Assembly (NCBI GenBank): GCA_031274295.1 | Contig: JAISQI010000043.1 | Location: 1-36,612, forward strand | DNA: 36,612 nucleotides | Direction of reading: 5' to 3' | Source of the DNA: Holosporaceae bacterium | Lineage (GTDB): Bacteria; Pseudomonadota; Alphaproteobacteria; UBA3830 | Shown here: positions 1-7,850 of the stretch, piece after piece | Position numbering within the stretch: position 1 is the stretch's first letter | Layout of the letters: every line of letters begins with the position of its first letter | The notes under the pieces: model-generated | Database searches by the model: none | What the model was told of the DNA's origin: nothing | Seen by the model: the letters and a program-made list of their open reading frames with translations, nothing else | Translations under genes and position numbers: made by a program

Positions 1-1
1 T

Positions 2-175
2 CAAATCACGGAAGCAAAAGTGTACTTCGAATCCGACGACCTGCGAGCTCTAATCGCCAGATTTTCTGGAAATATATCAAAAACCGCTGAATTTATAGGT
101 ATGGAACGCTCGGCTTTGCATAGGAAGTTAAAATCATTGGGAATAGTATCAGCCAAAAGGACTTCTAAAAAATGA
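2..175 (+). CDS. ntrX: NtrX-type response regulator, C-terminal end (partial)
   Basis: Only the last 57 codons are in the window; the gene enters from the left edge in the frame that starts at base 2. The visible part is a Fis-type helix-turn-helix with the run GNISKTAEFIGMERSALHRK, which is typical of the DNA-binding C-terminus of alphaproteobacterial NtrX, the response regulator partner of the sensor kinase NtrY. Its TGA overlaps the ATG of the next gene (ATGA), so the two are translationally coupled. The ntrX-trkA order is common in alphaproteobacteria and supports the call. The receiver and AAA+ parts lie outside, so whether the protein is complete cannot be judged. Confidence 0.85.
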   Translation, partial: QITEAKVYFESDDLRALIARFSGNISKTAEFIGMERSALHRKLKSLGIVSAKRTSKK

Positions 176-1545
176 ATGTTTTGATTCTAGGCGCCGGCCA
201 GGTTGGACGTGGAATTGCCCATTATCTGACCAGCCGAAAGATAGATGTTACAGTTATTGAAAAATCTCAGGAACTTGTTTTTGAAATTAGAAATTCTGCC
301 AACATAAACATAATACAGGGAAACGCTCTGGACGCAGAAGTCTTGAAAAATGCGAATGCTGAAAATGCCAGTCATTTAATCGCGACCATGTCCAACGATG
401 AACAAAATATCGTGGCCTGCAAGCTAGCGGAATCTTTGTTCAAAATAAAAACAAAAATTGCGCGCACAAGGTCGAGTTCCTTTTTGGGAAACAGCATCTT
501 CGAGTTGTTTCTAAAAGATAATTTCGGAATTGATGTGTTAATTCATCCGGAATTGGAAATTGCCAAGCATATATCCGATGTTGTCCTCATAAGAGGAGCT
601 TTCGACGTAATTAGGTTGGGACGAGTAATAATCATAGGATTAAAATGCCTGGATAACACGGAAGTTCTCAATACAACGTTTAAACATTTTCAAGGCATCA
701 CTAATCTAAATTTGTTTGTGCTCACCATAGTTCGTGACGGCGTAACTTTTTTCCCAACTAGTAAAGACGTCCTGTTACCGAACGATGAGGTCTATATAGC
801 AGCCGGCGCAGAGCATATTAACGAGGTTATGGAATTGTTCGGATACCCACAGAGAAAACAAAAAATTCTTATTATCGGCGGGGGTAATATTGGTACTTTT
901 ATTATGAAAATAATATCCGCCCAAACCCCTGATTCCAACATTACTATGCTTGAAAAATCAAAAGATAGGGCGGAAAAAATTTCGCAGGATTATCCGAATA
1001 TAACGACAATTTTAGGAGATGCTCTCAACCATGATACGTTACAGGAAATAAGCTCCGATGTGGACACGGCGATTGTTGCTACAGATCACGATGAAACTAA
1101 TGTATTGTCCTCTTTATTTTTGAAAAAATTTAAGGTGAACCGTATTCTAGCTTTAGCAAAAAACAAAAACTACGATTCTTTGCTTACAATAAATTCCGGA
1201 TGTTCCATAGTTGATCCCAGCGCAATTACGATCGCAACAATAATCAAACAGTCTGGAAATGGGAAGATATTGTCGGCGTCCTATCTGAAAAATCAGCAGG
1301 TATACATTGTCGAAGCCGAAGTTACCGAATCCTGCATATATTTAAACCAAATTGCCAGGCCCCTTTATGAAAAAGATCGAATTATTCCTATCTTTATCGA
1401 GAGAAACGATAAAATCATTCCGGCGGGAAAAAATGTCGCAATAGAATTAAACGATCGCATAATAATGCTAGTGTCTAAAGACTGTATGAATTCCATGGAG
1501 AAAATGTTTTCAAGTTACTTCTTTTCCAGGGAAGATGATCTGTAA
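172..1545 (+). CDS. trkA: Trk system potassium uptake protein TrkA
   Basis: This 457-residue protein has the length and double architecture of TrkA, the cytoplasmic NAD(H)-binding regulatory subunit of the TrkH/TrkG potassium channel. The first Rossmann domain opens with LILGAGQVGRG near residue 4 and is followed by an RCK_C-like region. A second Rossmann domain opens with ILIIGGGNIGTF near residue 232 and is followed by a second RCK_C-like region to the C-terminus. The ATG overlaps the stop of ntrX. No trkH or trkG gene is next to it; a terminator hairpin follows directly, so ntrX-trkA is probably the end of a transcription unit. Confidence 0.93.
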   Translation: MNVLILGAGQVGRGIAHYLTSRKIDVTVIEKSQELVFEIRNSANINIIQGNALDAEVLKNANAENASHLIATMSNDEQNIVACKLAESLFKIKTKIARTRSSSFLGNSIFELFLKDNFGIDVLIHPELEIAKHISDVVLIRGAFDVIRLGRVIIIGLKCLDNTEVLNTTFKHFQGITNLNLFVLTIVRDGVTFFPTSKDVLLPNDEVYIAAGAEHINEVMELFGYPQRKQKILIIGGGNIGTFIMKIISAQTPDSNITMLEKSKDRAEKISQDYPNITTILGDALNHDTLQEISSDVDTAIVATDHDETNVLSSLFLKKFKVNRILALAKNKNYDSLLTINSGCSIVDPSAITIATIIKQSGNGKILSASYLKNQQVYIVEAEVTESCIYLNQIARPLYEKDRIIPIFIERNDKIIPAGKNVAIELNDRIIMLVSKDCMNSMEKMFSSYFFSREDDL

Positions 1546-1548
1546 AAT

Positions 1549-1577
1549 CCCCTAAAGATTTAGGGAATTTTTTATTT
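1549..1577 (+). terminator. Intrinsic terminator after trkA, overlapping the 3' end of the convergent gene
   Basis: CCCTAAA (1550-1556) and TTTAGGG (1559-1565) form a short stem just after the trkA stop and are followed by a T-rich run. The stem also lies over the stop codon of the minus-strand gene that ends at 1552. In the other direction it is followed by ATTTTA, so it may work weakly both ways. Confidence 0.65.
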
Positions 1578-2805
1578 TTTTCAGGCGATCATTCAGGTCG
1601 TTTGTTTCGTCTTCCGATTGACACCCGATTTTAATAATCTTTCCGCTGCGCAGTTGTTCCACCGTTTTTTTAAGAGTCTGTACGAATTGGATTAATTCTT
1701 TTGGTTTTGTTTCATCTGAAAAGCTGATTCTTATGGTACAGGAGGGCAATTTACCCTTAGGATCAATGGCTTGCATGACATTCGATTGCTCCTGCCCCAA
1801 ACAGGAACATCCGGCTGAAAATGAATAACGTTTCATATGTTTTAAAAGATCTTTCAACAAAACTCCTCCGATGGAAACGGACACCACATGAGACGGAGTG
1901 GAAGAGTTAACGTACACGTCATTAATTTTTGAGAGTTCAGAAACCATCGTGTGAAAATTTCTAGTTACATTTGTTTTATCAAAATGAAAATTTTTAACGG
2001 CGGAAGCAAACGAGGCTATCAATGAAGTTGCTTTGGTTCCTGGAAAAAATGGATCTCCCGTTCCAAAAATTATCGGTTGAAGTTTGCTTTTGTCCCTTAT
2101 GTATAGCGCGGCTATGCCTTTGGGAGCTCCAATTTTGTAGCCGGAAATAGTCAGCAGATCTACGTTTATGTCGTCCACGTCCAGGTCATATTTGCAAAAC
2201 GACTGGGCAGCGTCCGAATGAAATAATATTCCATGCTTACGAGAAATATCTCCAATGGCCTTCATGTTTTGAATGGCGCCGATCTCGCTATTAAATGTCT
2301 GAATAGATATTAATTTCGTGTCGCTTCTAATACTTTGGGTCAGCTGTTCCAGGTCAACGTTACCGAAACGATCCACGTCCAAATAGGTAACCCTATATCC
2401 CGAATTTTCCAGATGCTTAAATATATTCAACACGCCCTTGTGCTCTATTTTGGACGTTATAAGATGGCAACCGGGATAATTGCGAGCAACGCCAAGAATG
2501 GAAATATTATTGGACATGGTAGCGTTGTTCGTAAATACAATCTGATCCGGCGTAGCATTGATTTTTTTGGCAATTATCTCGGCAGATTTGTTCTCGATAT
2601 CCAGTAAAATTTTAGCATGGAAGTTGAACCCCGACGAATTTCCATTTATGCGGCTGACGAAGTTAAATTCCTCAAGAGCTTTTTTGTTTATCGGAGCTGA
2701 TGCCGCATAATCCAAAAATACGATATCGTCGTTCGACGAGCATGATATTAAAAACAAACAAACTAGAAAATATACTATTTTTTCCGCATGACTACGCACA
2801 TTCAT
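1552..2805 (-). CDS. Cysteine desulfurase-like PLP enzyme with a lipoprotein signal peptide
   Basis: The body is a class V aminotransferase of the NifS/IscS type. It has LDYAASAP near residue 31, the EHKGVL histidine (His122), SDAAQ (Asp198), SGYKIGAPKG with the PLP lysine (Lys224), and a cysteine-bearing SAGCSC loop (Cys333/335) where the sulfur-accepting cysteine is expected. What is odd is the N-terminus: a basic start, a hydrophobic stretch, then the lipobox LISC (Cys22), predicting export and lipid anchoring. Known cysteine desulfurases are cytoplasmic. The usual His before the PLP Lys is Tyr, and the arginine-bearing motif before the GT pair has become DPFFPGT, so substrate or activity may differ. 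An AGGTGG ribosome site lies close upstream of the ATG. The C-terminal tail is charged and probably coiled. The family is clear; the location and activity are inferred. Confidence 0.8.
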   Translation of the reverse strand: MNVRSHAEKIVYFLVCLFLISCSSNDDIVFLDYAASAPINKKALEEFNFVSRINGNSSGFNFHAKILLDIENKSAEIIAKKINATPDQIVFTNNATMSNNISILGVARNYPGCHLITSKIEHKGVLNIFKHLENSGYRVTYLDVDRFGNVDLEQLTQSIRSDTKLISIQTFNSEIGAIQNMKAIGDISRKHGILFHSDAAQSFCKYDLDVDDINVDLLTISGYKIGAPKGIAALYIRDKSKLQPIIFGTGDPFFPGTKATSLIASFASAVKNFHFDKTNVTRNFHTMVSELSKINDVYVNSSTPSHVVSVSIGGVLLKDLLKHMKRYSFSAGCSCLGQEQSNVMQAIDPKGKLPSCTIRISFSDETKPKELIQFVQTLKKTVEQLRSGKIIKIGCQSEDETNDLNDRLKKIKNSLNL

Positions 2806-2885
2806 TTACTTCACCACCTAATCCTAGATAGCTAGTATACAATGTTTTTATCGGCAATCATACATTCCATAGGGAAGGATACCTA

Positions 2886-4613
2886 TTAGCTTAATTTTTC
2901 CGGTGTGTGATTGTTCACATATATTCCAGGAGCGTCTCGTATGAAATCGACGATCCGGAATGGATCCATCATACGTCCGGTCATTGGTTTTATCCATTCG
3001 AACCAATCATTCCACCAGGAACCCGCAATTTCAGTTGCCGTATTAAGCCATTCCTGCGCCGTTTCAACATGTTCTTTGTTGATCCAATAGCAATACTTAT
3101 TTTTCACTGGCGAATTTATTATTCCAGCCACATGTCCGGAACCGCCAAGCACAAATCTGACATTTTTGCCGAACAATTTCGTGCCGTCAAAGGTCGCTTC
3201 CCACGGTACAAGATGATCCTTTTTGGTGGAAATCATATAAATTGGAGTTTTTATAAGTTTTAAATTTATGGGTACTCCGAACGTTTTTAATGTTCCGGTT
3301 TTTAGAAGATTGTTCTTATACAAATCTCGGGCGAGAAATGTCTGCATTGCTCGAGTTAAATTGGTCGGGTCTGAATTCCAAAATAAAATTTCATGGGGGC
3401 CGGGTTTTTTACCAAGCATATAGTTGTTAATAAAATATCTCCAGATCATATCCTTAGCTCTAAGAGCGCTAAAAGTGTTGTACAATATGCTTCCGTCCAG
3501 AAAGCCTTTTTCCTCCATTTGAGCGTTGATCGCATCCAAATAATTTTCCGCCATAAATATGGACATGTCGCCGGCATGCTCAAAATCCAGTAAGGTTGCC
3601 AGTAACGTCGCGGAGGCAATCTTCATTTTAGGATGTCTTTTACAGAGCGGATGAGCTAAATATGCCAAAAAACTGGAAATCAATGTCCCTCCCACACAGT
3701 AGCCAATGGTGTGAATGGACGCTGACTTTGTTACCTCATAGATTTTTTCAAGAGAATCTAACAATCCTTCGTTGATGTAATCTTCAAATCCTTTGTCTTT
3801 ATATCTTTTGTCTGGATTTACCCAAGAAATCATGAATACGGTAAATCCCTTATCAACCATCCATTTTACAAATGAAGACTCCGGACTCAAATCCAGGATA
3901 TAAAATTTATTTATCCAGGGGGGAATAAAAAGGATAGGTCTGGCGAAAACCTGCGGAGTAGACGGTAAATACTGAATGAGCTCAATGATATCATTTTGAA
4001 AAATAACCTTCCCCGGAGTAGCTGCAATGTTTTTTCCGATTTGAAAATGATTGCGATCGTTGGTTGTTATGGTACCCTTTTTTATATCGTTCATTAGTAT
4101 TTCCATACCTTTTTTGAAATTCTCTCCTTTGGTGTGAAAGGTCTCCTTAAGAACGACTGGATTTAAAAATGGGAAATTGTCGGGGGACATCAAGTTTATG
4201 TAATGTTTCATGAAGAAACGAGCGCTATTCATTAAAAATGGATCCACCCCTTCTAAACTGTTGAGAGTGTCAATCATCCACTGGGATAAGGTCTCATGAA
4301 ATTTATGGGAAAAGATCATCATGGGGTTATTGGCGAAAACATCATCTTCGAATTTTTGCTCTTTTTCATTGTATTTGAGATCTATGCTGTCTTTTTCCGA
4401 ATCGCAAATGCTTTTGACAAATGATTTTTGCAATTCAAGAAGCCTATTCAGTAAATCCTGCTGAGACTCTTTTATTTTTTTAGGTTGAGATACCATTTGC
4501 TGGCTTACTTTCAGATATGAAAGCATTGCGATTTGAGGGCTAATCACTGCAAATTGAAATAAGTCCCAGCCTTTTATTTCCAGGCCTGATATGTCGTCGG
4601 AAGAATTTATCAT
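2886..4613 (-). CDS. phaC: Class I poly(3-hydroxyalkanoate) synthase
   Basis: PHA synthases polymerise (R)-3-hydroxyacyl-CoA at the surface of storage granules. The protein shows the lipase-like box GYCVGG with the catalytic cysteine (Cys306 from the start chosen here), an aspartate in KKDHLVPW (about 466) and a histidine in GGSGHVAGI (about 494), which form the expected triad. The PhaC N-terminal domain is also present. At about 575 residues the length fits class I, which works without PhaE or PhaR. I chose the ATG ending at 4613 because GGGGGT lies seven bases upstream; another in-frame ATG five codons earlier has no ribosome site. No phaA, phaB or phasin gene is adjacent. Confidence 0.92.
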   Translation of the reverse strand: MINSSDDISGLEIKGWDLFQFAVISPQIAMLSYLKVSQQMVSQPKKIKESQQDLLNRLLELQKSFVKSICDSEKDSIDLKYNEKEQKFEDDVFANNPMMIFSHKFHETLSQWMIDTLNSLEGVDPFLMNSARFFMKHYINLMSPDNFPFLNPVVLKETFHTKGENFKKGMEILMNDIKKGTITTNDRNHFQIGKNIAATPGKVIFQNDIIELIQYLPSTPQVFARPILFIPPWINKFYILDLSPESSFVKWMVDKGFTVFMISWVNPDKRYKDKGFEDYINEGLLDSLEKIYEVTKSASIHTIGYCVGGTLISSFLAYLAHPLCKRHPKMKIASATLLATLLDFEHAGDMSIFMAENYLDAINAQMEEKGFLDGSILYNTFSALRAKDMIWRYFINNYMLGKKPGPHEILFWNSDPTNLTRAMQTFLARDLYKNNLLKTGTLKTFGVPINLKLIKTPIYMISTKKDHLVPWEATFDGTKLFGKNVRFVLGGSGHVAGIINSPVKNKYCYWINKEHVETAQEWLNTATEIAGSWWNDWFEWIKPMTGRMMDPFRIVDFIRDAPGIYVNNHTPEKLS

Positions 4614-4749
4614 TGCGTACACCCCCATATCAAAATACTAGAAAAGAAAAATATACACAAATTAAGATTACAAAAATGTTAATTTTTACAAATAATATTA
4701 TTTATTTTAGGGGGAACTGCGACCGATCTAAAAATTAGGAGAAAAATAA

Positions 4750-4797
4750 ATGGATTTTCTGAAGTATTTTGCGTTTAGTCTCCGGGACGCTTCCTGA
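4750..4797 (+). CDS. Possible 15-residue mini-ORF with a strong ribosome site
   Basis: An AGGAG at 4737-4741 lies eight bases upstream of an ATG that opens a 15-codon frame, MDFLKYFAFSLRDAS, whose TGA falls within the left arm of the hairpin at 4793-4842. A good ribosome site, a short frame and a terminator-like hairpin resemble a leader peptide or tiny protein gene. However, no plus-strand gene follows, so there is nothing for it to attenuate. It shares a 12-base identity with the start of the portal gene, which may be chance or a decayed copy. Confidence 0.25.
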   Translation: MDFLKYFAFSLRDAS

Positions 4798-4842
4798 AAA
4801 ACGAAGTAATTAAGAAATATTTTAATTACTTCGTTTTTCAGG
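4793..4842. terminator. Perfect 21-bp inverted repeat, probable bidirectional terminator
   Basis: The arms 4793-4813 and 4822-4842 are perfect reverse complements around an 8-base loop. The outer arms carry AAAAA on one side and TTTTT on the other, so on either strand a CGAAG..CTTCG stem is followed by a T run. It lies between the 5' side of phaC and the 3' end of the secreted-protein gene. Confidence 0.7.
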
Positions 4843-4867
4843 GCTATCTTTACATGGCTTTCGACGC

Positions 4868-4904
4868 AAAACTGCATTGACATTTAAATTTTATCCCAAT
4901 GCAG
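4868..4904 (-). terminator. Intrinsic terminator of the secreted-protein gene
   Basis: CTGCATTG (4872-4879) and CAATGCAG (4897-4904) are perfect 8-base arms. Read on the minus strand the stem is followed by TTTTGCG, about 40 bases past the stop at 4944. The 17-base loop is large, which lowers certainty. Confidence 0.5.
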
Positions 4905-4943
4905 TAGGGCGGCTACTTTCCGAGATGCGTCAGAAACTTAATA

Positions 4944-5450
4944 TTATTCAGACTCATCCACAGATATAGACTCCTGGGCAACGGTATCTGCCGAGCAACA
5001 CCATTTTTTAAACTTTTCCATAATCCCCAATCTTTCAGCCAATGTTTCAACTAGACCGGCAATATATTGCCCGGTTTGAGCTGCATGCTCGGCCACTTGA
5101 ACCCATTCCTCAGCTTTTTCTCCAAATTGGTTGATTTTTCCCATGGCCCCTCCGGGAGAGAGGTCACGTTCTTTAACAACGGAGGAGCCACGTATTGTTC
5201 TTTGCAAATCTTCTACTGCTCTCCGCGCACCTATTATCTTTTCTTTCGCCAATGGAACTTTAACCTCTCCGATTCGCCCCCAACGTTGCCATTTTTGAGC
5301 CTTTAATTCAAGTTTTGTAATTGTTTCATTTATCTGCGCGGGCGACATTCTTATTTCAGTATTTGAAGCCTGCGACTGCCCCGGAATCTGCATAGCAACT
5401 ACACTATTTAACATAAAAACTCCCAACGCTAAAAATGATACTTTTTTCAT
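4944..5450 (-). CDS. Small secreted protein of unknown function
   Basis: I do not recognise the family. From the chosen ATG (5448-5450), which has GGAG seven bases upstream, the 168-residue product begins MKKVSFLALG and continues with a hydrophobic stretch ending SVVAMQ, a good Sec signal peptide with cleavage after the Ala. The open frame extends 25 codons further upstream, but that start has no ribosome site and would bury the signal. The mature part is charged and probably helical, with a KKWCCSA pair of cysteines and an acidic end. A periplasmic or host-exported role is possible but cannot be shown from sequence. Two hairpins follow the gene. Confidence 0.65.
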   Translation of the reverse strand: MKKVSFLALGVFMLNSVVAMQIPGQSQASNTEIRMSPAQINETITKLELKAQKWQRWGRIGEVKVPLAKEKIIGARRAVEDLQRTIRGSSVVKERDLSPGGAMGKINQFGEKAEEWVQVAEHAAQTGQYIAGLVETLAERLGIMEKFKKWCCSADTVAQESISVDESE

Positions 5451-5572
5451 AATGAACTCCATGTTTTGTTTTCCGTTAACACCCTCATTATGACAAATAA
5501 AGATTAATATATGGTTAATATTCAAAAAATACGATTTACTGAATTGAAATCATCTTCCATAAAACTCCACTA

Positions 5573-5601
5573 TTGTTTTGCTAATCGAAAAGTATTATCC
5601 T
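5573..5601 (+). promoter_or_regulatory. Putative sigma-70 promoter of dnaN
   Basis: TTGTTT (5573-5578) is followed by 17 bases and TATCCT (5596-5601), about 25 bases before the dnaN start. The -35 element is the same TTGTTT as in the promoter at 36255. Confidence 0.5.
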
Positions 5602-5625
5602 AGAGAGGGATTTTGGAGATGAGTA

Positions 5626-6729
5626 ATGAGAGCGAAGGTTGCTAAAAAAGACCTCCTGCAGGCGGTAATGCATACAGTTGGCGTAGCCGATAAGAAATCC
5701 GTTGTTCCAATGTTATCACATGTTTTGTTGGACTTTAGCGAATCAGGTCTCAGACTAAAAGCGACTGATTTGGATCATTCGATAATGGAAGATGTTCCTG
5801 CGGAAGTTGATACTTCCGGAACTGTGGCGGTTCCGGCTGCCATCCTCGGCGATATCGTGAGGAAATTGTCCGACACTGCCGTATTGGAATTCTCATTGGC
5901 GGAAAAAGGAAACAAACTAGTTGTCGTCGCCGGAAAGTCTAAATTCGAAATATCAACACTGGATTGTACCGACTTTCCAGAGATCGTTCCATTGGGGGAA
6001 TCATACAGCTTTACGGTGAAATCCGCAGATCTTAACAAGTTGATCAACAGAACAAAATTCTCTATTTCGCCGGAAGAAAATCGGCATAATTTAAATGGTA
6101 TCTATTTTCACAAGGAAGATGAAAAACTAAAAGCGGCTTCCACCGATGGTCATAGATTGTCTGTTTCAGAGATAAATATAAATATGGAAAACGATATCCA
6201 CGGAATGATAATTTCCAAAAAAACCGTTTTTGAAATAAAGAAAATGTTGGACACTTATTCGGACGATGTGGCTGTGGCCTTCAATGCTAATCAGATCCAA
6301 TTTACTCTTGGAAATGTCATATTTATTTCGAAACTAGTCGATGGAAATTTCCCGGATTACAAAAGAGTCATTCCGGAAACGACTTGCGAGTTTTTCGTTG
6401 TAAAAAGACTGGATTTTCTCGAAATCATCGATCGCATGGCTGTAATATCTGATGATAAAGTTAGATCCGTAAAATTAGAATTGGAAAAGAACAATCTCGC
6501 CTGCTACGTAGCCAACAGTAAAGTCGGAAACGGTAGAGATGAAGTGGAAGTCATCTACTCTGGTCAAGGATGGAATGCTGGATTTAACGCTAATTATCTG
6601 CTGGACGTTGCTCAGATTTTACAGGGAGAATCACTTAAAATTCACATAAAAGAGTCGTTATCTCCCATATTGATTACGGATGAATCCGAGCCTGAATCTT
6701 TATTCGTCGTTATGCCGATGAGAATCTGA
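5626..6729 (+). CDS. dnaN: DNA polymerase III beta subunit (sliding clamp)
   Basis: The clamp encircles DNA and tethers the replicative polymerase. The 367-residue length matches the family. TLDCTDFPEI near residue 108, TDGHRLS near 176 and the C-terminal VMPMRI are DnaN landmarks, the last being part of the binding pocket for clamp-binding peptides. TTTGGAG lies just upstream of the ATG. recF follows after four bases, so the two are cotranscribed. dnaA, often the upstream neighbour, is not here. Confidence 0.96.
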   Translation: MRAKVAKKDLLQAVMHTVGVADKKSVVPMLSHVLLDFSESGLRLKATDLDHSIMEDVPAEVDTSGTVAVPAAILGDIVRKLSDTAVLEFSLAEKGNKLVVVAGKSKFEISTLDCTDFPEIVPLGESYSFTVKSADLNKLINRTKFSISPEENRHNLNGIYFHKEDEKLKAASTDGHRLSVSEININMENDIHGMIISKKTVFEIKKMLDTYSDDVAVAFNANQIQFTLGNVIFISKLVDGNFPDYKRVIPETTCEFFVVKRLDFLEIIDRMAVISDDKVRSVKLELEKNNLACYVANSKVGNGRDEVEVIYSGQGWNAGFNANYLLDVAQILQGESLKIHIKESLSPILITDESEPESLFVVMPMRI

Positions 6730-6733
6730 AATC

Positions 6734-7849
6734 TTGTCTGCGGATATTCTGAAACTAAGCTGCAAAAACTTTCGCTCGTATGGAACGTTGGTATTGAGTT
6801 TTTCTTCTAGATTTGTTGTTTTTTATGGAGAAAATGGCGCCGGAAAGACCAATATATTGGAGGCGATTTCTCTGTTTTCTTCCGATAGAGGTCTGAGAAA
6901 AGCGACAATTGTTGATTTAAACTCCCTAAAAGCAACTCCCTTTTCGTGGCATTTAGAATTGGCTTTGGAAAAAGATAAATACAAGACTTTTTTATCCACC
7001 GGCGCGCAAAATGGCCGGAGGCTAGCAAAAATAGATAATGTTTCCGTCGATTCCCTTTCGAAATTCGAAGAAATTATATGGATTTTATGGGCAATCCCAA
7101 GTATGAACAACGTTTTCATGGGGCAATCTGATCGCAGAGGTTTTTTCGATCACCTGGTTAATGGATACGACGCGGGACATAAACAGGCGTTGAAAACTCT
7201 TTCTAAACTGCAAAAAGAAAGACTGCACGTAATTTTCTACAGAAAAGACGAAAGATGGCTGGATGTTCTGGAAAAGAAAATCTCCGAAGAAAGCATAAAA
7301 GTTACCCGATACCGTTTGAACTTTCTAGAAGTACTTGAAAATATATTTAAAAATCATCCATCTGATTTTTTAAGACCGAAAATTAGTATTTCCGGAGCCA
7401 TCGAGAGAATTTATACAGCCCAAACCGAGGAAGATGCTATTTTAGAAATAGCGTCTGTTTTGAAACACAATCGTTTTACAGATGCGGACAAACAAACCAC
7501 TTCCGTTAGTTGTCATAGAACTTTTTGGCAGGTGGAACATCCCAAAACATTTTTGGAATCAGAACAGTGCTCCACCGGAGAACAAAAGGCTTTTCTCATA
7601 TCTTTAATTTTGGCCACTCTAAGGATTTATCAGCAATCTCGCTCTGGAATTCCGGTTTTGCTGCTGGATGATCTTATGGTTCACCTCGATAATATCAGTA
7701 GAAAAAAATTAGTTCACGAACTTTTAGCGATAAACGTTCAAACGTTTTTTACGGGAACGGATAAAAATCTCTTTGATGATCTTCTGGGAATTGCCCAAAT
7801 GTATCAGGTAAAAAAATCAATTTGCACCGATATGACGAACTCTAGCTAA
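6734..7849 (+). CDS. recF: DNA replication and repair protein RecF
   Basis: RecF is the SMC-like ATPase that, with RecO and RecR, loads RecA at single-strand gaps. The Walker A motif GENGAGKT lies at residues 32-39, after the typical LSCKNFRSY opening. The ABC-type signature region STGEQKAFLISLI and Walker B LLLDDLMVHLD lie near the C-terminus. The 371 residues are within the normal range. The only start that keeps the conserved N-terminus is a TTG four bases after dnaN, so expression is probably coupled to dnaN and modest. The gene ends one base from the convergent HemY-like gene, with no terminator visible between them. Confidence 0.92.
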   Translation: MSADILKLSCKNFRSYGTLVLSFSSRFVVFYGENGAGKTNILEAISLFSSDRGLRKATIVDLNSLKATPFSWHLELALEKDKYKTFLSTGAQNGRRLAKIDNVSVDSLSKFEEIIWILWAIPSMNNVFMGQSDRRGFFDHLVNGYDAGHKQALKTLSKLQKERLHVIFYRKDERWLDVLEKKISEESIKVTRYRLNFLEVLENIFKNHPSDFLRPKISISGAIERIYTAQTEEDAILEIASVLKHNRFTDADKQTTSVSCHRTFWQVEHPKTFLESEQCSTGEQKAFLISLILATLRIYQQSRSGIPVLLLDDLMVHLDNISRKKLVHELLAINVQTFFTGTDKNLFDDLLGIAQMYQVKKSICTDMTNSS

Positions 7850-7850
7850 T

